A DNA stretch of 64,000 nucleotides, from positions 46,623 to 110,622 of the forward strand of contig JAJFKC010000006.1 in assembly GCA_021773435.1 (NCBI GenBank). The letters are read 5' to 3'. The notes below the pieces were generated by a model that worked only from the letters and a program-made list of their open reading frames with translations, did not search any database and was not told the origin of the DNA. Positions 10,120 to 20,221 of the stretch are shown here, one piece after another. A program made the position numbers and the translations under genes. Source of the stretch: Porticoccaceae bacterium. GTDB lineage: Bacteria > Pseudomonadota > Gammaproteobacteria > Pseudomonadales > Porticoccaceae. Each line of letters opens with the position of its first letter. Positions within the stretch are counted from its first letter, which is position 1.

Positions 10120-11973
10120 ATGCTTGATAAATATCACTTAATAAACCTAAACCGGCGAATATTGCTGGGTTTTCTCGTGATTGTAGCCCTGTCTTTATCG
10201 ACGCTGGCCGAAGCCGCTGAAAAGCCACCGTTTAAACCTGACAGTTCGAGGCTATCCAGCACAACGGGGTTTCTACTCGGTGATGTGCCTCAATTCCTAC
10301 CCGTCGAACAGGCCTACGTGCTGCATCCGAGTATTGATGGCGAACAACTGATTATCGACTGGGACATCGCCCCCGGCTATTACCTGTATAAACACCGTTT
10401 CGATCTTGTGCCAGTTATAGACAACGATTCTGGGTCGGCTCTCGGTTCGCCAATGGTGTTGAGTTTCCAGTCGGGGACTTTTATTTACGACGATTACTAC
10501 AGTAAAGATCTGGAGGTTTTTTATAAGACCACGCAGGTTACTGCCTCACTCGCCGATAAAAACCTGCCTAGTGGCGCGCGCGCCGAACGCATACTCACCA
10601 TCACGTCACAAGGTTGTGCAGACGCCGGGCTGTGTTATCCACCGCGCAGGCAAACCATCCGCGTAAATACCGCGGATGGAGTTGCCGAGGTAATCGATAC
10701 ACTGCCTACAGTCGTAACTGGCCCAGATTCAATTAACAAGGGCATTGCAGCCGATTTATCAGCCAACAATTTAACGACCACCACATCACCAACAAACGAT
10801 GCCAACCTCGCACTGATGTTACTGTTCGCAATCGCTGGCGGAATCATCCTCAACCTGATGCCCTGCGTTTTCCCGGTGCTGTCTATAAAGGTTATGGCCA
10901 CTACCTCAGCACATCTGGGTGTGCACAATAAACATTTGCACAGCCTGGCCTACAGCGCTGGCATCATTCTCTCCTTTTTGACCATTGCGGTGGTGATGTT
11001 AGCCTTGAAAAGTAGCGGCCAGGCTGTTGGCTGGGGCTTTCAGTTGCAATCGCCGGTCTTCGTTGCCCTGTTGGCCTACCTGTTATTTGTCATTGCCCAG
11101 AGCTTTTCTGGCCAACTAACACTTGGCGGTAAATGGATGAATTTGGGCCAGCGCTTCACCGAAAGCAGCACCGTGACCGGGTCTTTTATGACAGGTGTAC
11201 TTGCCACTGTGGTGGCCAGCCCCTGTACCGCCCCGTTTATGGGTACTGCATTGGGCGTTGCGCTGACCCAACCTCCTGCCATTAGTTTATCGATTTTTGC
11301 GGCGCTGGGTCTCGGCATGGCCTTGCCTTTTCTAGCCCTGTCGTGGATTCCTGGGCTCATGGAGAAACTCCCCGCTCCGGGGCCATGGATGAGTACCTTC
11401 AGTCAGCTTTTGGCATTTCCGCTTTACGCCAGCGTCATCTGGTTACTCTGGGTGCTGGGCCGACAAACCACAATTGATCACGCCATCATGGTGAGTCTCG
11501 GTATTCTGCTGCTGGCTTTCGCCATCTGGTTGCATCAACACACCAGCAATATCCCTGCAAAAGCGTTTGTTATTTTAGTTTTGGCTGGAGCCGTAGGACT
11601 GGCTACCACATCAGCATCCACTGATCAGGAAAAGCTTTGGGAGCCGTATAGCCCCGAACGTCTCAGCCAGTTGCGTGCCAACAACGAGGCAGTATTTATT
11701 AACCTCACCGCCGACTGGTGCATCACTTGTCTGGCCAACGAAAAGATCGCCCTGAACTCTGATGCTTTTCGCTCGGCATTAAAAACCCATCAAATCACCT
11801 ATCTCAAAGGTGACTGGACCAACAATAACCCCGAGATCACTCACTTGCTCAACCAGCACCATCGCAACGGTGTGCCGCTGTATCTTTATTTCGATGCGGA
11901 GGGCAACCCGGTCAAAATATTGCCGCAACTGCTCAACAAAAACCTGGTTCTGAGAACCTTCGGAGTCATTTGA
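10120..11973 (+). CDS. dsbD: thiol:disulfide interchange protein DsbD
   Basis: Moves electrons from cytoplasmic thioredoxin across the inner membrane to periplasmic DsbC, DsbG and cytochrome c maturation proteins. The 617 aa comprise a signal sequence (about 13-32), a periplasmic N-terminal domain with the conserved CADAGLCYPP cysteine pair, an eight-helix core with LMPCVFPVLS and ASPCTAPFMG (the two transmembrane cysteines), and a C-terminal thioredoxin domain with WCITC. Every redox cysteine expected of DsbD is present. ATG at 10120. It starts a plus-strand run leading into aroQ-accB-accC and is divergent from the DUF2333 unit. Confidence 0.95.
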   Translation: MLDKYHLINLNRRILLGFLVIVALSLSTLAEAAEKPPFKPDSSRLSSTTGFLLGDVPQFLPVEQAYVLHPSIDGEQLIIDWDIAPGYYLYKHRFDLVPVIDNDSGSALGSPMVLSFQSGTFIYDDYYSKDLEVFYKTTQVTASLADKNLPSGARAERILTITSQGCADAGLCYPPRRQTIRVNTADGVAEVIDTLPTVVTGPDSINKGIAADLSANNLTTTTSPTNDANLALMLLFAIAGGIILNLMPCVFPVLSIKVMATTSAHLGVHNKHLHSLAYSAGIILSFLTIAVVMLALKSSGQAVGWGFQLQSPVFVALLAYLLFVIAQSFSGQLTLGGKWMNLGQRFTESSTVTGSFMTGVLATVVASPCTAPFMGTALGVALTQPPAISLSIFAALGLGMALPFLALSWIPGLMEKLPAPGPWMSTFSQLLAFPLYASVIWLLWVLGRQTTIDHAIMVSLGILLLAFAIWLHQHTSNIPAKAFVILVLAGAVGLATTSASTDQEKLWEPYSPERLSQLRANNEAVFINLTADWCITCLANEKIALNSDAFRSALKTHQITYLKGDWTNNNPEITHLLNQHHRNGVPLYLYFDAEGNPVKILPQLLNKNLVLRTFGVI

Positions 11974-12117
11974 TAAACACTCGTAGATGCTGCTAACATC
12001 AGCCAACTAACATGAAAATCAACTAAAAATCCGGTAAATCACTAAAAACTAGACAAAACTCAACACCTCGTGCAAACTGCCGTGCATAGCAAAAGGCAAT
12101 TGCAAAGCAGAAAAATA

Positions 12118-12567
12118 ATGGCCACCATTCTCGTGCTACACGGACCCAATCTGAACTTACTCGGCACCCGAGAGCCTGAAATTTACGGCACCGTCAGCCT
12201 CGACGATATTAATCAACGACTCACTGAATTAAGCATATCGGCTGGCCATCACCTCCTCGCCCTGCAAAGCAATGCAGAATACGAACTGGTCGAGCGCATT
12301 CACGATGCCCGCAATGAGGGCATCAACTTTATTCTGTTCAATCCTGCTGCGTTCACGCACACCAGTGTCGCCTTGCGTGATGCCTTGCTAGCGGTCGCCA
12401 TCCCTTTTATTGAAGTACATTTGTCCAATATACATGACCGCGAAGCCTTTCGAGAGCAATCTTATTTTGCCGATATCGCGGTCGGCACTATCAGCGGCTT
12501 CGGCGCTACCAGCTACGAGTTAGCCCTCAATGCAGCACTTAGCCAGCTCAACCAGAACAGCCAATAA
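12118..12567 (+). CDS. aroQ: 3-dehydroquinate dehydratase, type II
   Basis: Dehydrates 3-dehydroquinate to 3-dehydroshikimate in the shikimate pathway; type II enzymes are cytoplasmic dodecamers. The product is 149 aa, the family length. Signatures are the start [20 protein letters not shown] with the catalytic Tyr region (PEIYG), [16 protein letters not shown], and [14 protein letters not shown] with the catalytic His. I chose ATG 12118 over the upstream in-frame GTG at 12070 because family proteins begin at this Met and the extra 16 residues look non-homologous. aroQ directly upstream of accB-accC is the common gammaproteobacterial arrangement, and the gap here is 29 bases. Confidence 0.94.
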   Translation: MATILVLHGPNLNLLGTREPEIYGTVSLDDINQRLTELSISAGHHLLALQSNAEYELVERIHDARNEGINFILFNPAAFTHTSVALRDALLAVAIPFIEVHLSNIHDREAFREQSYFADIAVGTISGFGATSYELALNAALSQLNQNSQ

Positions 12568-12596
12568 ACTACAATTTTCCTGTCAGGACGCCTTTT

Positions 12597-13055
12597 ATGG
12601 ATATACGCAAAGTAAAAAAACTCATCGAATTGCTGGAAGAGTCAGATATCGCCGAACTCGAGATTAAGGAGGGCGAAGAGTCGGTGCGCATTACCCGTAA
12701 TAAAGCGGCTGTGCAGGTGGCCCAACCCGTTAGCCCTGCTCCGTCTGTCGCTGCGTCCATCGCGGCAACCGCCTCGGCAACAGCGCCTTCAAATGACAGC
12801 GATCAAACGCCACAACTCGATGGTCACGTGGTCAGCTCACCGATGGTTGGCACCTTCTATCGATCGCCAGCGCCCGGCTCCCCCGCCTTCGTCGAGCCAG
12901 GACAATCGGTACAGGCCGGTGATGTGTTGTGCATTGTCGAGGCGATGAAAATGATGAATCAGATTGAAGCAGACAAATCCGGCACAATCGGTGTAATCCT
13001 CGTTGAAGACGGTGATCCCATCGAGTTCGATCAACCCTTGGTCACCATTCTTTAA
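12597..13055 (+). CDS. accB: acetyl-CoA carboxylase biotin carboxyl carrier protein
   Basis: Carries carboxybiotin between AccC and AccA/D in the first step of fatty acid synthesis. The 152 aa start with the N-terminal [16 protein letters not shown] dimer segment, followed by an Ala/Pro/Ser-rich flexible linker (about 45-75). A C-terminal biotinyl domain follows with [14 protein letters not shown] and the biotinylation motif EAMKMMN, where the Lys between the two Met is modified by BirA. An RBS (AGGA) lies 8 bases before the ATG. A 109-base gap separates it from accC. In related bacteria accBC is autoregulated; nothing here shows that directly. Confidence 0.96.
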   Translation: MDIRKVKKLIELLEESDIAELEIKEGEESVRITRNKAAVQVAQPVSPAPSVAASIAATASATAPSNDSDQTPQLDGHVVSSPMVGTFYRSPAPGSPAFVEPGQSVQAGDVLCIVEAMKMMNQIEADKSGTIGVILVEDGDPIEFDQPLVTIL

Positions 13056-13164
13056 CGCCCTGCTGCATAAAGTTTTAGTCATGCAGACAAGTGCCGTGCA
13101 AACAATAACTATGAACAGGGCCCAAGCAAACCAGGCCCCACCCACCGTAAGGAAGACTTAGGCC

Positions 13165-14505
13165 ATGCTGGATAAAGTACTAATCGCTAACCGTGGCGAA
13201 ATAGGGCTGAGGATATTACGTGCCTGCAAGGAGCTTGGCATCAAAACGGTTGCAGTACATTCAAAGGTGGATGTGGATCTCAAGCATGTGCGTCTGGCCG
13301 ACGAAACTGTTTGTATCGGCCCAAATTCACCCACCGACAGTTATCTGAATATCCCGGCGATTATCAGCGCCATGGAGGTTACCGGCGCAGTCGCCGTTCA
13401 TCCTGGCTATGGTTTTCTGGCTGAAAACGCCGATTTTGCCGAACAGGTCGAGCGCAGCGGCTTTACGTTTATAGGCCCTAGTGCCGAAGTGATCCGCACC
13501 ATGGGCGACAAAGTCGCGGCCATTGACACTATGCGTAAAGCTGGCGTGCCGACCGTGCCTGGCTCAAATGGCGCACTTGATGACGACCACGAAAGAAGTC
13601 TGCAAATAGCGAGAGATATTGGCTACCCGGTGATCATAAAAGCCGCATCCGGCGGCGGTGGTCGCGGCATGCGGGTCGTGCAAATCGAGGCACACTTGAT
13701 CAACGCCATTGGTGTTACCAAAATGGAGGCCCAAAATGCCTTTGGTGATGGCACTGTCTATATGGAGAAATTTCTCGAGACGCCTCGCCATGTAGAAGTA
13801 CAGGTGTTGGCAGATAACCTTGGCAATGTTATTCATCTTGGTGATCGCGATTGCTCCCTGCAACGCCGCCATCAAAAAGTTCTGGAAGAAGCACCCGCGC
13901 CAGCCGTTGATGCGCTGGCTCGGGAGGAAGTTCTGGCCTCCTGTGTGCAAGCCTGTAAAGACATTGGCTACAGTGGCGCAGGCACCTTCGAGTTTCTTTA
14001 CGAAGAAGGCCACTATTATTTTATTGAGATGAACACCCGGGTGCAGGTAGAGCATCCGGTAACAGAAATGATCACCGGCGTTGATATCGTTAAAGAGCAA
14101 CTGCTGGTTGCCGGTGGCGAGCCATTGAGTTTTCAGCAGGACGACATTATCTTTCGCGGCCACGCATTTGAGTGTCGCATCAATGCCGAAGACGCTAAAA
14201 CCTTTATGCCCAGCCCCGGCACGGTGAAAACTTTCCATACGCCGGGTGGCAACGGCGTTCGCGTCGACTCTCACCTCTACTGCGGTTACACCATACCGCC
14301 CAATTACGACTCCCTGATTGCCAAGGTAATCACCTATGGCAAAGACCGTGACGCGGCGCTGGCCAGAATGCGTAATGCGCTGGATGAATTATTTATCCTC
14401 GGCATTAAAACCAACACCGATTTGCAAAGGGACCTGGTGGCAGATTCCGAATTTCAGCGCGGTGGCGTCAATATTCATTACCTCGAAAAGAAACTCGGTC
14501 TGTAA
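13165..14505 (+). CDS. accC: biotin carboxylase subunit of acetyl-CoA carboxylase
   Basis: ATP- and bicarbonate-dependent carboxylation of the AccB biotin. The 446 aa include the N-terminal [20 protein letters not shown] fold and a central ATP-grasp domain with the glycine loop SGGGGRGMR. The [14 protein letters not shown] active-site segment and the C-terminal biotin carboxylase domain follow. Length equals the standard 445-450 aa. The start ATG is preceded by GTAAGGAAGA. It lies between accB and prmA as in many gammaproteobacteria. No abnormal residues were seen. Confidence 0.96.
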   Translation: MLDKVLIANRGEIGLRILRACKELGIKTVAVHSKVDVDLKHVRLADETVCIGPNSPTDSYLNIPAIISAMEVTGAVAVHPGYGFLAENADFAEQVERSGFTFIGPSAEVIRTMGDKVAAIDTMRKAGVPTVPGSNGALDDDHERSLQIARDIGYPVIIKAASGGGGRGMRVVQIEAHLINAIGVTKMEAQNAFGDGTVYMEKFLETPRHVEVQVLADNLGNVIHLGDRDCSLQRRHQKVLEEAPAPAVDALAREEVLASCVQACKDIGYSGAGTFEFLYEEGHYYFIEMNTRVQVEHPVTEMITGVDIVKEQLLVAGGEPLSFQQDDIIFRGHAFECRINAEDAKTFMPSPGTVKTFHTPGGNGVRVDSHLYCGYTIPPNYDSLIAKVITYGKDRDAALARMRNALDELFILGIKTNTDLQRDLVADSEFQRGGVNIHYLEKKLGL

Positions 14506-14593
14506 GCCAGACTAACGTCGTCAACCACTTTTATATCGCTCCGTACGAAATAGCTGAGTACGGCTAAACCGCCCTCTCGATGAATACCTGCTG

Positions 14594-15490
14594 ATGAGCT
14601 GGTTGCAACTACACCTCGAAATTAACGACGCAAAAAGTGGGCCGCTAGAGGCTGCGTTGCTTAATAGCGGCGCTGTCTCAGTCACTCTGGCAGACTCAGT
14701 CACCCCTGCAGACAATGCCAGCCGGCCCATCCTTGAACCCGGTGTCGGCGAGACGCCTTTGTGGCAAAAAGTCAGACTGACCGCTTTATACCCAGCCGAT
14801 ATCGACACCGATGTGGTGTTATTACAAATCGGCGTCGAACTGCAAACTGCACTACCACCCTGGCGCTGGGAAACCCTTGAAGATCAGGTTTGGGAACGGG
14901 CCTGGATGGAGCATTATCAACCCATTCAGTGTGGTCAACGATTGTGGATTTGCCCCAGCTGGTGCAGCCCGCCCGATCCCAGCGCGATAAATTTGATGCT
15001 TGATCCAGGCCTGGCATTTGGTACCGGCAGCCACCCCACTACCATGCTCTGCCTGCAATGGCTCGACGGTCTCGACATCGAGGGGAAAACGGTGATTGAT
15101 TACGGCTGTGGTTCCGGTATTTTGGCCATCGCTGCTACCCTGTTAGGCGCCGCGCAGGTGATCGCGGTGGACAACGATCCCCAGGCACTACTTGCCACCA
15201 CCGACAATGCTCAACGCAACGGCATCGACAAAGATCAGTTGATAGTCTACTTGCCGGATGATCAACCCCGGCTGGCCTGCGATTATCTGGTCGCTAATAT
15301 TCTCGCGGCACCGCTGATCGAGTTGTCTGAACATTTCCTGAAATCCACCCGTACCGGCGGGCAGATATGTTTATCGGGCATTGTTGATACACAACTTACC
15401 TTAGTTACCCAGGCCTATACCCAGAATGTTGAATTTGCACCGGCTGTGAATCAAGATGAGTGGCTACGCCTGGTCGCCACAAAAAAGTGA
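14594..15490 (+). CDS. prmA: ribosomal protein L11 methyltransferase
   Basis: Trimethylates ribosomal protein L11 using S-adenosylmethionine. The 298 aa start with MSWLQLHLEIND, a typical PrmA N-terminal substrate-recognition domain. A linker follows, then the methyltransferase domain with DPGLAFGTGSHPTT, the SAM loop DYGCGSGILAIAA and LVANILAAPLIEL. All are characteristic PrmA motifs and the length is normal (about 290-300). The gene follows accC by 88 bases and precedes the DUF3426 zinc-ribbon gene by 67 bases, an arrangement well known from Pseudomonas relatives. Confidence 0.95.
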   Translation: MSWLQLHLEINDAKSGPLEAALLNSGAVSVTLADSVTPADNASRPILEPGVGETPLWQKVRLTALYPADIDTDVVLLQIGVELQTALPPWRWETLEDQVWERAWMEHYQPIQCGQRLWICPSWCSPPDPSAINLMLDPGLAFGTGSHPTTMLCLQWLDGLDIEGKTVIDYGCGSGILAIAATLLGAAQVIAVDNDPQALLATTDNAQRNGIDKDQLIVYLPDDQPRLACDYLVANILAAPLIELSEHFLKSTRTGGQICLSGIVDTQLTLVTQAYTQNVEFAPAVNQDEWLRLVATKK

Positions 15491-15557
15491 TCTAGCCAGG
15501 CCATCACGATCATGACAGTTAAAACCTGCGCGACTAGCGACTAAAAAAGGATATATA

Positions 15558-16601
15558 TTGCCGGAAGCCATTGACACCAGTACACAGCAAACCCGCTGCC
15601 CCCATTGCAACGTGGCTTTCTTTGTCACCAATTCCCAACTCAACGCTGCGGCAGGCACGGTGCGTTGTGGCATTTGCCTGGGTCTATTCGATGCCCATGA
15701 GAACAACTGCGAATCTAAGGTCGATACCGGTGCGCTGATAGATGACCAATCACCAGACCCACAAATTCCGGACGACCAAAGCCTGAGCTTAGAGGAAACA
15801 CCACAAAGCACAATTTCGACCGATCACCTATCGGCCCAGAACCCTGAACAGGAACAGGAACAGGAACAGGAACAGGAACAGGAACAGGAACAGGAACAGG
15901 AAAATTCTAAAGCAGACAAAATAGAATCCACTCCCATTCCAGACACAGAAAACATCCATGCCGATTTAATTTCGAGCTTAGAAATTGATTCAGACAAAGA
16001 CCGTGAGCATCCGTCAGATGCGAGCGACACTTCACCGTCATACCATCAGCAGGAACTGGACCGGCTATCCGAGGCCTTAGGTGCGGAATCTCCGCAGACA
16101 CCGGAATCAGAAAAAGTTAACACGTCCCCAGGCAAACGCCGGGGCACGGTGGTTGCCATTTTTCTCGGCAGCGTATTACTTCTGATTCAATTACTTTATT
16201 TTAACGCCGATACCCTGAATCGAGATCAGCGCTTCCGACCTGGGATAAAACTCATCTGTACGTGGTTGGCTTGCCCAATTAATCCGCCGAAGGATATTAC
16301 ATTAATTCAGCCAGAAGCCCTTCTGGTGCAAACCCATCCCACCACAAAAGACGCCTTGCTAGTAGACGTCGTGCTAACCAATCGCGCAGGTTTTGACCAG
16401 GCATTTCCGGGGCTACAACTGCAATTTGAAAACCTGCAGGGTAAGCCCGTTGCTCGGCGCACTTTTCAACCCGAAGAATACCTCCGGGGCGCACTAAAAA
16501 ATGTTGTCGCGATGGCACCAAAAGTAGCCTACCGAATAAAATTTGAAATCGTCGCCCCCGGCGACAGCGCAGTTTCTTACTCTCTGATTGTGACTAATTA
16601 G
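15558..16601 (+). CDS. zinc-ribbon, single-pass DUF3426 membrane protein
   Basis: A 347-aa protein of unknown function. The N-terminal zinc ribbon has paired cysteines CPHC (about residue 15) and CGIC (about 36), like the MJ0042-type finger. A long acidic, low-complexity linker follows, including a nine-fold Glu-Gln repeat (about residues 97-114). A membrane helix (about 195-215, TVVAIFLGSVLLLIQLLYF) then leads into a periplasmic DUF3426 domain (about 250-345) with VVLTNRAGFDQAFPGLQL. The start is TTG at 15558, supported by AAGGA six bases upstream and by the zinc ribbon lying immediately after it. The prmA/DUF3426/dusB order is commonly conserved. Confidence 0.82.
   Translation: MPEAIDTSTQQTRCPHCNVAFFVTNSQLNAAAGTVRCGICLGLFDAHENNCESKVDTGALIDDQSPDPQIPDDQSLSLEETPQSTISTDHLSAQNPEQEQEQEQEQEQEQEQEQENSKADKIESTPIPDTENIHADLISSLEIDSDKDREHPSDASDTSPSYHQQELDRLSEALGAESPQTPESEKVNTSPGKRRGTVVAIFLGSVLLLIQLLYFNADTLNRDQRFRPGIKLICTWLACPINPPKDITLIQPEALLVQTHPTTKDALLVDVVLTNRAGFDQAFPGLQLQFENLQGKPVARRTFQPEEYLRGALKNVVAMAPKVAYRIKFEIVAPGDSAVSYSLIVTN
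15846..15899 (+). repeat. perfect hexanucleotide tandem repeat (GAACAG x9)
   Basis: Nine uninterrupted GAACAG units inside the DUF3426 gene encode (Glu-Gln)x9 in the linker between the zinc ribbon and the membrane helix. Since the unit is 6 bases, gain or loss changes linker length by two residues without shifting frame. The perfect identity suggests recent or ongoing slippage. Confidence 0.95.
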
Positions 16602-16672
16602 CAGAATAGTTCACTCCTGCATCTTCCGTGACCGGAGGTCTGCGGTTATGATGGCCGACCCATCGGGCGGTC

Positions 16673-17725
16673 ATGCCCAGGTTGAATTCTGAGAGGCCCA
16701 TTTTGATCCAGATTGGCGACCATTCGCTAAACAGTCCTTTTGTCCTCGCACCTATGGCGGGTATCACCGACACACCTTTTAGAAAGCTTTGCCTCGCCTA
16801 TGGGGCAGGGGCATCCACGGCAGAAATGCTCACCGCCGACTGGGGTCTGTGGCAATCGCAAAAATCCAGCTCGCGTCTGCCAAATACTAATTGGCCAGAA
16901 CCCAGAATCGTACAAATCGCCGGTTCTGAGCCTCGCCAAATGGCCGAAGCCGCCCAACGTTGCGCCGACGCGGGAGCACAAATTATAGACATTAATATGG
17001 GCTGCCCAGCAAAAAAAGTTTGCAAAAAGGCGGCGGGCTCAGCACTGCTTCAGGACGAAACCCTGGTCGCTGATATTTTAACTGCCGTCGTTAAAGCCAG
17101 CCCGGTACCTGTTACCTTAAAAATTCGCACCGGCTGGAATCCAGAACACCGCAATGCAAGGTCGATAGCCATCATCGCTCAGGACATTGGTATTCAGGCC
17201 CTTGCGATTCATGGTCGCACGCGGGCCTGCCTATTTCGCGGCACCGCCGAATACGACACCATCGCAGCGGTGGTCGATAAAGTCGCGATTCCTGTGTTCG
17301 CCAATGGCGATATTGAATCAGCCGAGCAAGCCAAAACGGTGCTGGACTACACTGGTGCTGCCGGGCTGATGATTGGTCGCGGCGCTCAGGGTCAACCCTG
17401 GATATTTAATCAAATTCGCCATTTCATTGACTTTGGTCAAATCCTGCCGACACCCAGCCAGGCAAAAATATACCAGTGCATCGTCAACCACCTAACAGAA
17501 ATCAGAGCGCATTACCGTGCTGAGCTGGCGGTTAAACTATCGCGCAAGCATGTGTCTGCTTACCTGGCCCGGCTCGGCGCTGGCCGAGAAGTGCGGAAAA
17601 ATTTCAATAGGCTGGAACTCGCTGAGCAGCAGGACGATTTTCTCGAAGCGTATTTCTCGTGTTCGAATATAGCATTGTCAAACTCTCCTTCACCCCACAA
17701 CATTAATTGGAACGAGGCTGCATGA
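16673..17725 (+). CDS. dusB: tRNA-dihydrouridine synthase B
   Basis: Flavin enzyme that reduces specific uridines in tRNA D-loops. The 350 aa form a TIM barrel. FVLAPMAGITDTPFRKLC is the N-terminal FMN-binding strand, and NMGCPAKKVCKKAAGSALL carries the catalytic cysteine loop. AIHGRTRACLF, FANGDI and LMIGRGAQGQPWIF are further Dus motifs. The ATG at 16673 gives a short N-terminal extension relative to many homologues. The stop TGA overlaps the fis ATG by four bases (ATGA), the classical dusB-fis operon with translational coupling. Confidence 0.93.
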   Translation: MPRLNSERPILIQIGDHSLNSPFVLAPMAGITDTPFRKLCLAYGAGASTAEMLTADWGLWQSQKSSSRLPNTNWPEPRIVQIAGSEPRQMAEAAQRCADAGAQIIDINMGCPAKKVCKKAAGSALLQDETLVADILTAVVKASPVPVTLKIRTGWNPEHRNARSIAIIAQDIGIQALAIHGRTRACLFRGTAEYDTIAAVVDKVAIPVFANGDIESAEQAKTVLDYTGAAGLMIGRGAQGQPWIFNQIRHFIDFGQILPTPSQAKIYQCIVNHLTEIRAHYRAELAVKLSRKHVSAYLARLGAGREVRKNFNRLELAEQQDDFLEAYFSCSNIALSNSPSPHNINWNEAA

Positions 17726-18018
17726 ACGACAAAAGCACGTTTACTTTTGCCCAGGACACTGGCGTTGTTAACCAGATCCCGGAGCATACCCACCGGTCAA
17801 TGCGATATTGCGTAGAACGTGCCATGGAAGATTATTTTGCTGACCTCGATGGTCAGCATTGTGTCGACCTCTACCAGATGGTCATGCAGGAAGTGGAACC
17901 ACCGTTGCTGGCCGCGGTATTGAAATATACCCGCAACAACCAGAGCAAAGCCGCCGAGATGCTCAACCTAAACCGGGGCACGCTGCGTAAAAAGCTAAAA
18001 CAATACGACCTGCTTTAG
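17722..18018 (+). CDS. fis: DNA-binding protein Fis
   Basis: Nucleoid-associated factor for inversion stimulation; a homodimer that bends DNA at many promoters and origins. The 98 aa match the usual length. The C-terminal helix-turn-helix is LKYTRNNQSKAAEMLNLNRGTLRKKLKQYDLL, read here in two parts: NNQSKAAEMLNLNRGTLRKK is the canonical Fis recognition region. I chose ATG 17722, which overlaps the dusB stop and has GAACGAGG upstream, over the in-frame TTG at 17707. In E. coli this operon is growth-phase controlled from upstream of dusB. Confidence 0.96.
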   Translation: MNDKSTFTFAQDTGVVNQIPEHTHRSMRYCVERAMEDYFADLDGQHCVDLYQMVMQEVEPPLLAAVLKYTRNNQSKAAEMLNLNRGTLRKKLKQYDLL

Positions 18019-18182
18019 TCGATCGAATAACTTTCTTCAGCCCATATTCATCCAATACATATTTATCCAATAATAGGCGCAGTTGAAAATTAGCAGTAAT
18101 ACTACGTAATACTAATAGGCGCGCTCAAACACCACTCCGCTAGAATCTATAGTTTAATCCATATCTTAATAATGGGGCTCTT

Positions 18183-19823
18183 ATGTCTGACCAGTTCGTT
18201 ACCATCCAGTCCGCACTTATCAGCGTATCGGACAAAACCGGCATTGTTGAATTTGCCCGCGGCCTTACCGATAGAGGTATAAAGCTGCTGTCCACTGGAG
18301 GTACCTGCCGCTTACTGGGCGAAAATAATATCCCTGTCATAGAAGTATCTGACTACACCGGCTTTCCTGAAATGATGGATGGCCGGGTCAAAACCCTGCA
18401 CCCGAAAATACACGGTGGCATTCTTGGCCGACGGGGGCAGGACGACGCGGTTATGGCTGAGCACGGTATCGACGCCATCGATATGGTGGTAGTTAACCTC
18501 TATCCCTTTCAACAAACCGTTGCCAATCCCGACTGCACGTTGCCAGATGCCATTGAAAATATAGATATTGGCGGGCCGACCATGGTCAGGGCTGCGGCAA
18601 AAAATCACGCCCACGTTGCGGTAGTGGTCAATGCCGATAACTACGCGTCCCTGCTCAACGAGATGGCTGCAAATAATGGTGCCCTCAGTTCGGCTGCGCG
18701 CTTTGATCTCGCCGTTGCCGCCTTTGAGCATACCGCCGCTTACGATGGCGCAATCGCGAATTATTTAGGCAGTCGATTGCCCGCAGCAGATAAAGGCGAC
18801 GAAGCCGATGTGAACAATAGTATTGAGGATAACTTCCCACGCACCTGGAATTTACAATTCAAAAAATCCCAGGTGATGCGCTACGGTGAAAACCCCCATC
18901 AGCGCTCGGCTTTTTATATAGAAGATCAAAGCCAGGCCGACAAACCTACTTCCAACTCCATTGCCACGGCCGTGCAACTACAGGGCAAAGCCCTGTCGTA
19001 CAACAATATCGCCGATACCGATGCCGCCCTCGAATGCGTCAAACAATATGACGAACCCACTTGTGTGATTGTCAAACACGCTAACCCCTGTGGCGTAGCC
19101 ACCGCGGACTCCTTACTCGAAGCCTACGAAAAAGCTTTCGCCACCGATACCGAGTCTGCCTTTGGCGGCATCATCGCTTTTAACCGCGAGCTGGATGGGA
19201 TCACCACTCAATCCATTGTCGATCAACAATTTGTTGAAGTGATTATTGCCCCGAGCATCAGCGACGAAGCCGTCGCTATCGCCGCAACCAAAAAAAATGT
19301 GCGGCTGCTGGCCTGCGGCACCTGGCAGGGTGGAGACGCCGCTCAACAAGATGACGACAACTGGGACTACAAGCGCGTCAATGGCGGTTTGTTGGTACAG
19401 GATCGTGACAGCGCGATTATTAGCCGCAGCGAACTTAACGTTGTCACCAAAAGAGCGCCCACCGAAGCTGAGCTTGACGACTTAATGTTTGCCTGGCGAG
19501 TGGCAAAATTTGTTAAGTCTAATGCCATTATCTATGCCCGATCCTTACAGACCATCGGTGTTGGCGCCGGACAAATGAGTCGGGTCAACTCAGCACGCAT
19601 TGCTGGCATCAAGGCAGAGCAGGCCGGGCTTGATATAAAAGGGTCAGTGATGGCATCGGATGCTTTTTTCCCATTTCGGGACGGCCTTGATAATGCGGGT
19701 AAGGCCGGCATCGTCGCGGTCATTCAACCGGGCGGCTCGATCCGTGATAACGAAGTGATCGCGGCGGCAGACGAGCATGATATCGCCATGGTCTTTACCG
19801 GCATGCGTCATTTCCGCCACTAA
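18183..19823 (+). CDS. purH: bifunctional AICAR transformylase / IMP cyclohydrolase
   Basis: Catalyses the last two steps of de novo IMP synthesis. The 546 aa include an N-terminal MGS-like cyclohydrolase domain ([30 protein letters not shown]) and a C-terminal formyltransferase domain with [12 protein letters not shown] and [10 protein letters not shown]. Slightly longer than the E. coli enzyme (529) because of an insertion near residues 195-215. The fis-purH-purD order is common in gammaproteobacteria. A 164-base gap upstream holds direct repeats and a possible TTGAAA/TAATAC promoter; no recognisable PurR operator was seen. Confidence 0.96.
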   Translation: MSDQFVTIQSALISVSDKTGIVEFARGLTDRGIKLLSTGGTCRLLGENNIPVIEVSDYTGFPEMMDGRVKTLHPKIHGGILGRRGQDDAVMAEHGIDAIDMVVVNLYPFQQTVANPDCTLPDAIENIDIGGPTMVRAAAKNHAHVAVVVNADNYASLLNEMAANNGALSSAARFDLAVAAFEHTAAYDGAIANYLGSRLPAADKGDEADVNNSIEDNFPRTWNLQFKKSQVMRYGENPHQRSAFYIEDQSQADKPTSNSIATAVQLQGKALSYNNIADTDAALECVKQYDEPTCVIVKHANPCGVATADSLLEAYEKAFATDTESAFGGIIAFNRELDGITTQSIVDQQFVEVIIAPSISDEAVAIAATKKNVRLLACGTWQGGDAAQQDDDNWDYKRVNGGLLVQDRDSAIISRSELNVVTKRAPTEAELDDLMFAWRVAKFVKSNAIIYARSLQTIGVGAGQMSRVNSARIAGIKAEQAGLDIKGSVMASDAFFPFRDGLDNAGKAGIVAVIQPGGSIRDNEVIAAADEHDIAMVFTGMRHFRH

Positions 19824-19838
19824 AAATGCTGGTGCCTA

Positions 19839-20075
19839 CTAAGCATCGTCCAGCCAGGCAAAACGCTTAACAAGCCGACCATTACGTTCGATAGTTTCGA
19901 CAAACATAGCCAACGGCCGAATCCACAACCCTCGCTCACCATATAAAGCACGGTAGACAACATATTCATCACCGGTTTCGCTGTGCCGCGCGACATCAAG
20001 CACCTCGTAGCGCTGACCTTTAAAGTGCTGGTAAATGCCAGCCTTAAGCTGCTTAGATTTTTTACCCGTAGACAA
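19839..20075 (-). CDS. DUF1653 family small protein
   Basis: A 78-aa cytoplasmic protein. Features are LKAGIYQHFKGQRYEVLDVARHS, TGDEYVVYRALYGERGLWIRPL and FVETIERNGRLVKRFAWL (each read as short motifs). This is the typical DUF1653 pattern of a compact beta fold with a terminal FxW motif. Its function is unknown. The start is TTG at 20073-20075 with TAGGAGATTGAT upstream, so a non-ATG start is well supported. It lies on the minus strand between purH and purD, interrupting the purine string, with its 3' end 15 bases from the purH stop. Confidence 0.8.
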   Translation of the reverse strand: MSTGKKSKQLKAGIYQHFKGQRYEVLDVARHSETGDEYVVYRALYGERGLWIRPLAMFVETIERNGRLVKRFAWLDDA

Positions 20076-20146
20076 ATCAATCTCCTATTGTCGAATATAT
20101 TTTAAGCCAGACTACTTAAATCAGACTAGGCTTTGTGGTGACGTTT

Positions 20147-20175
20147 TTGCGACAACCCTACTGGCCCGGTACAAT
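20147..20175 (+). promoter_or_regulatory. sigma70-type promoter for purD
   Basis: TTGCGA at 20147-20152 and TACAAT at 20170-20175 with a 17-base spacer. They lie about 46 bases before the purD ATG in the region divergent from DUF1653. Good match to consensus and position; transcription start not tested. Confidence 0.6.
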
Positions 20176-20221
20176 CGCCTCTCATTTTTTAACGACAACT
20201 CCAGGTAGACGCTATTAATCA

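Noticed and set aside
13564..14274. 236-aa minus-strand ORF inside accC
   Set aside because: It is an antisense shadow of the highly conserved accC gene.
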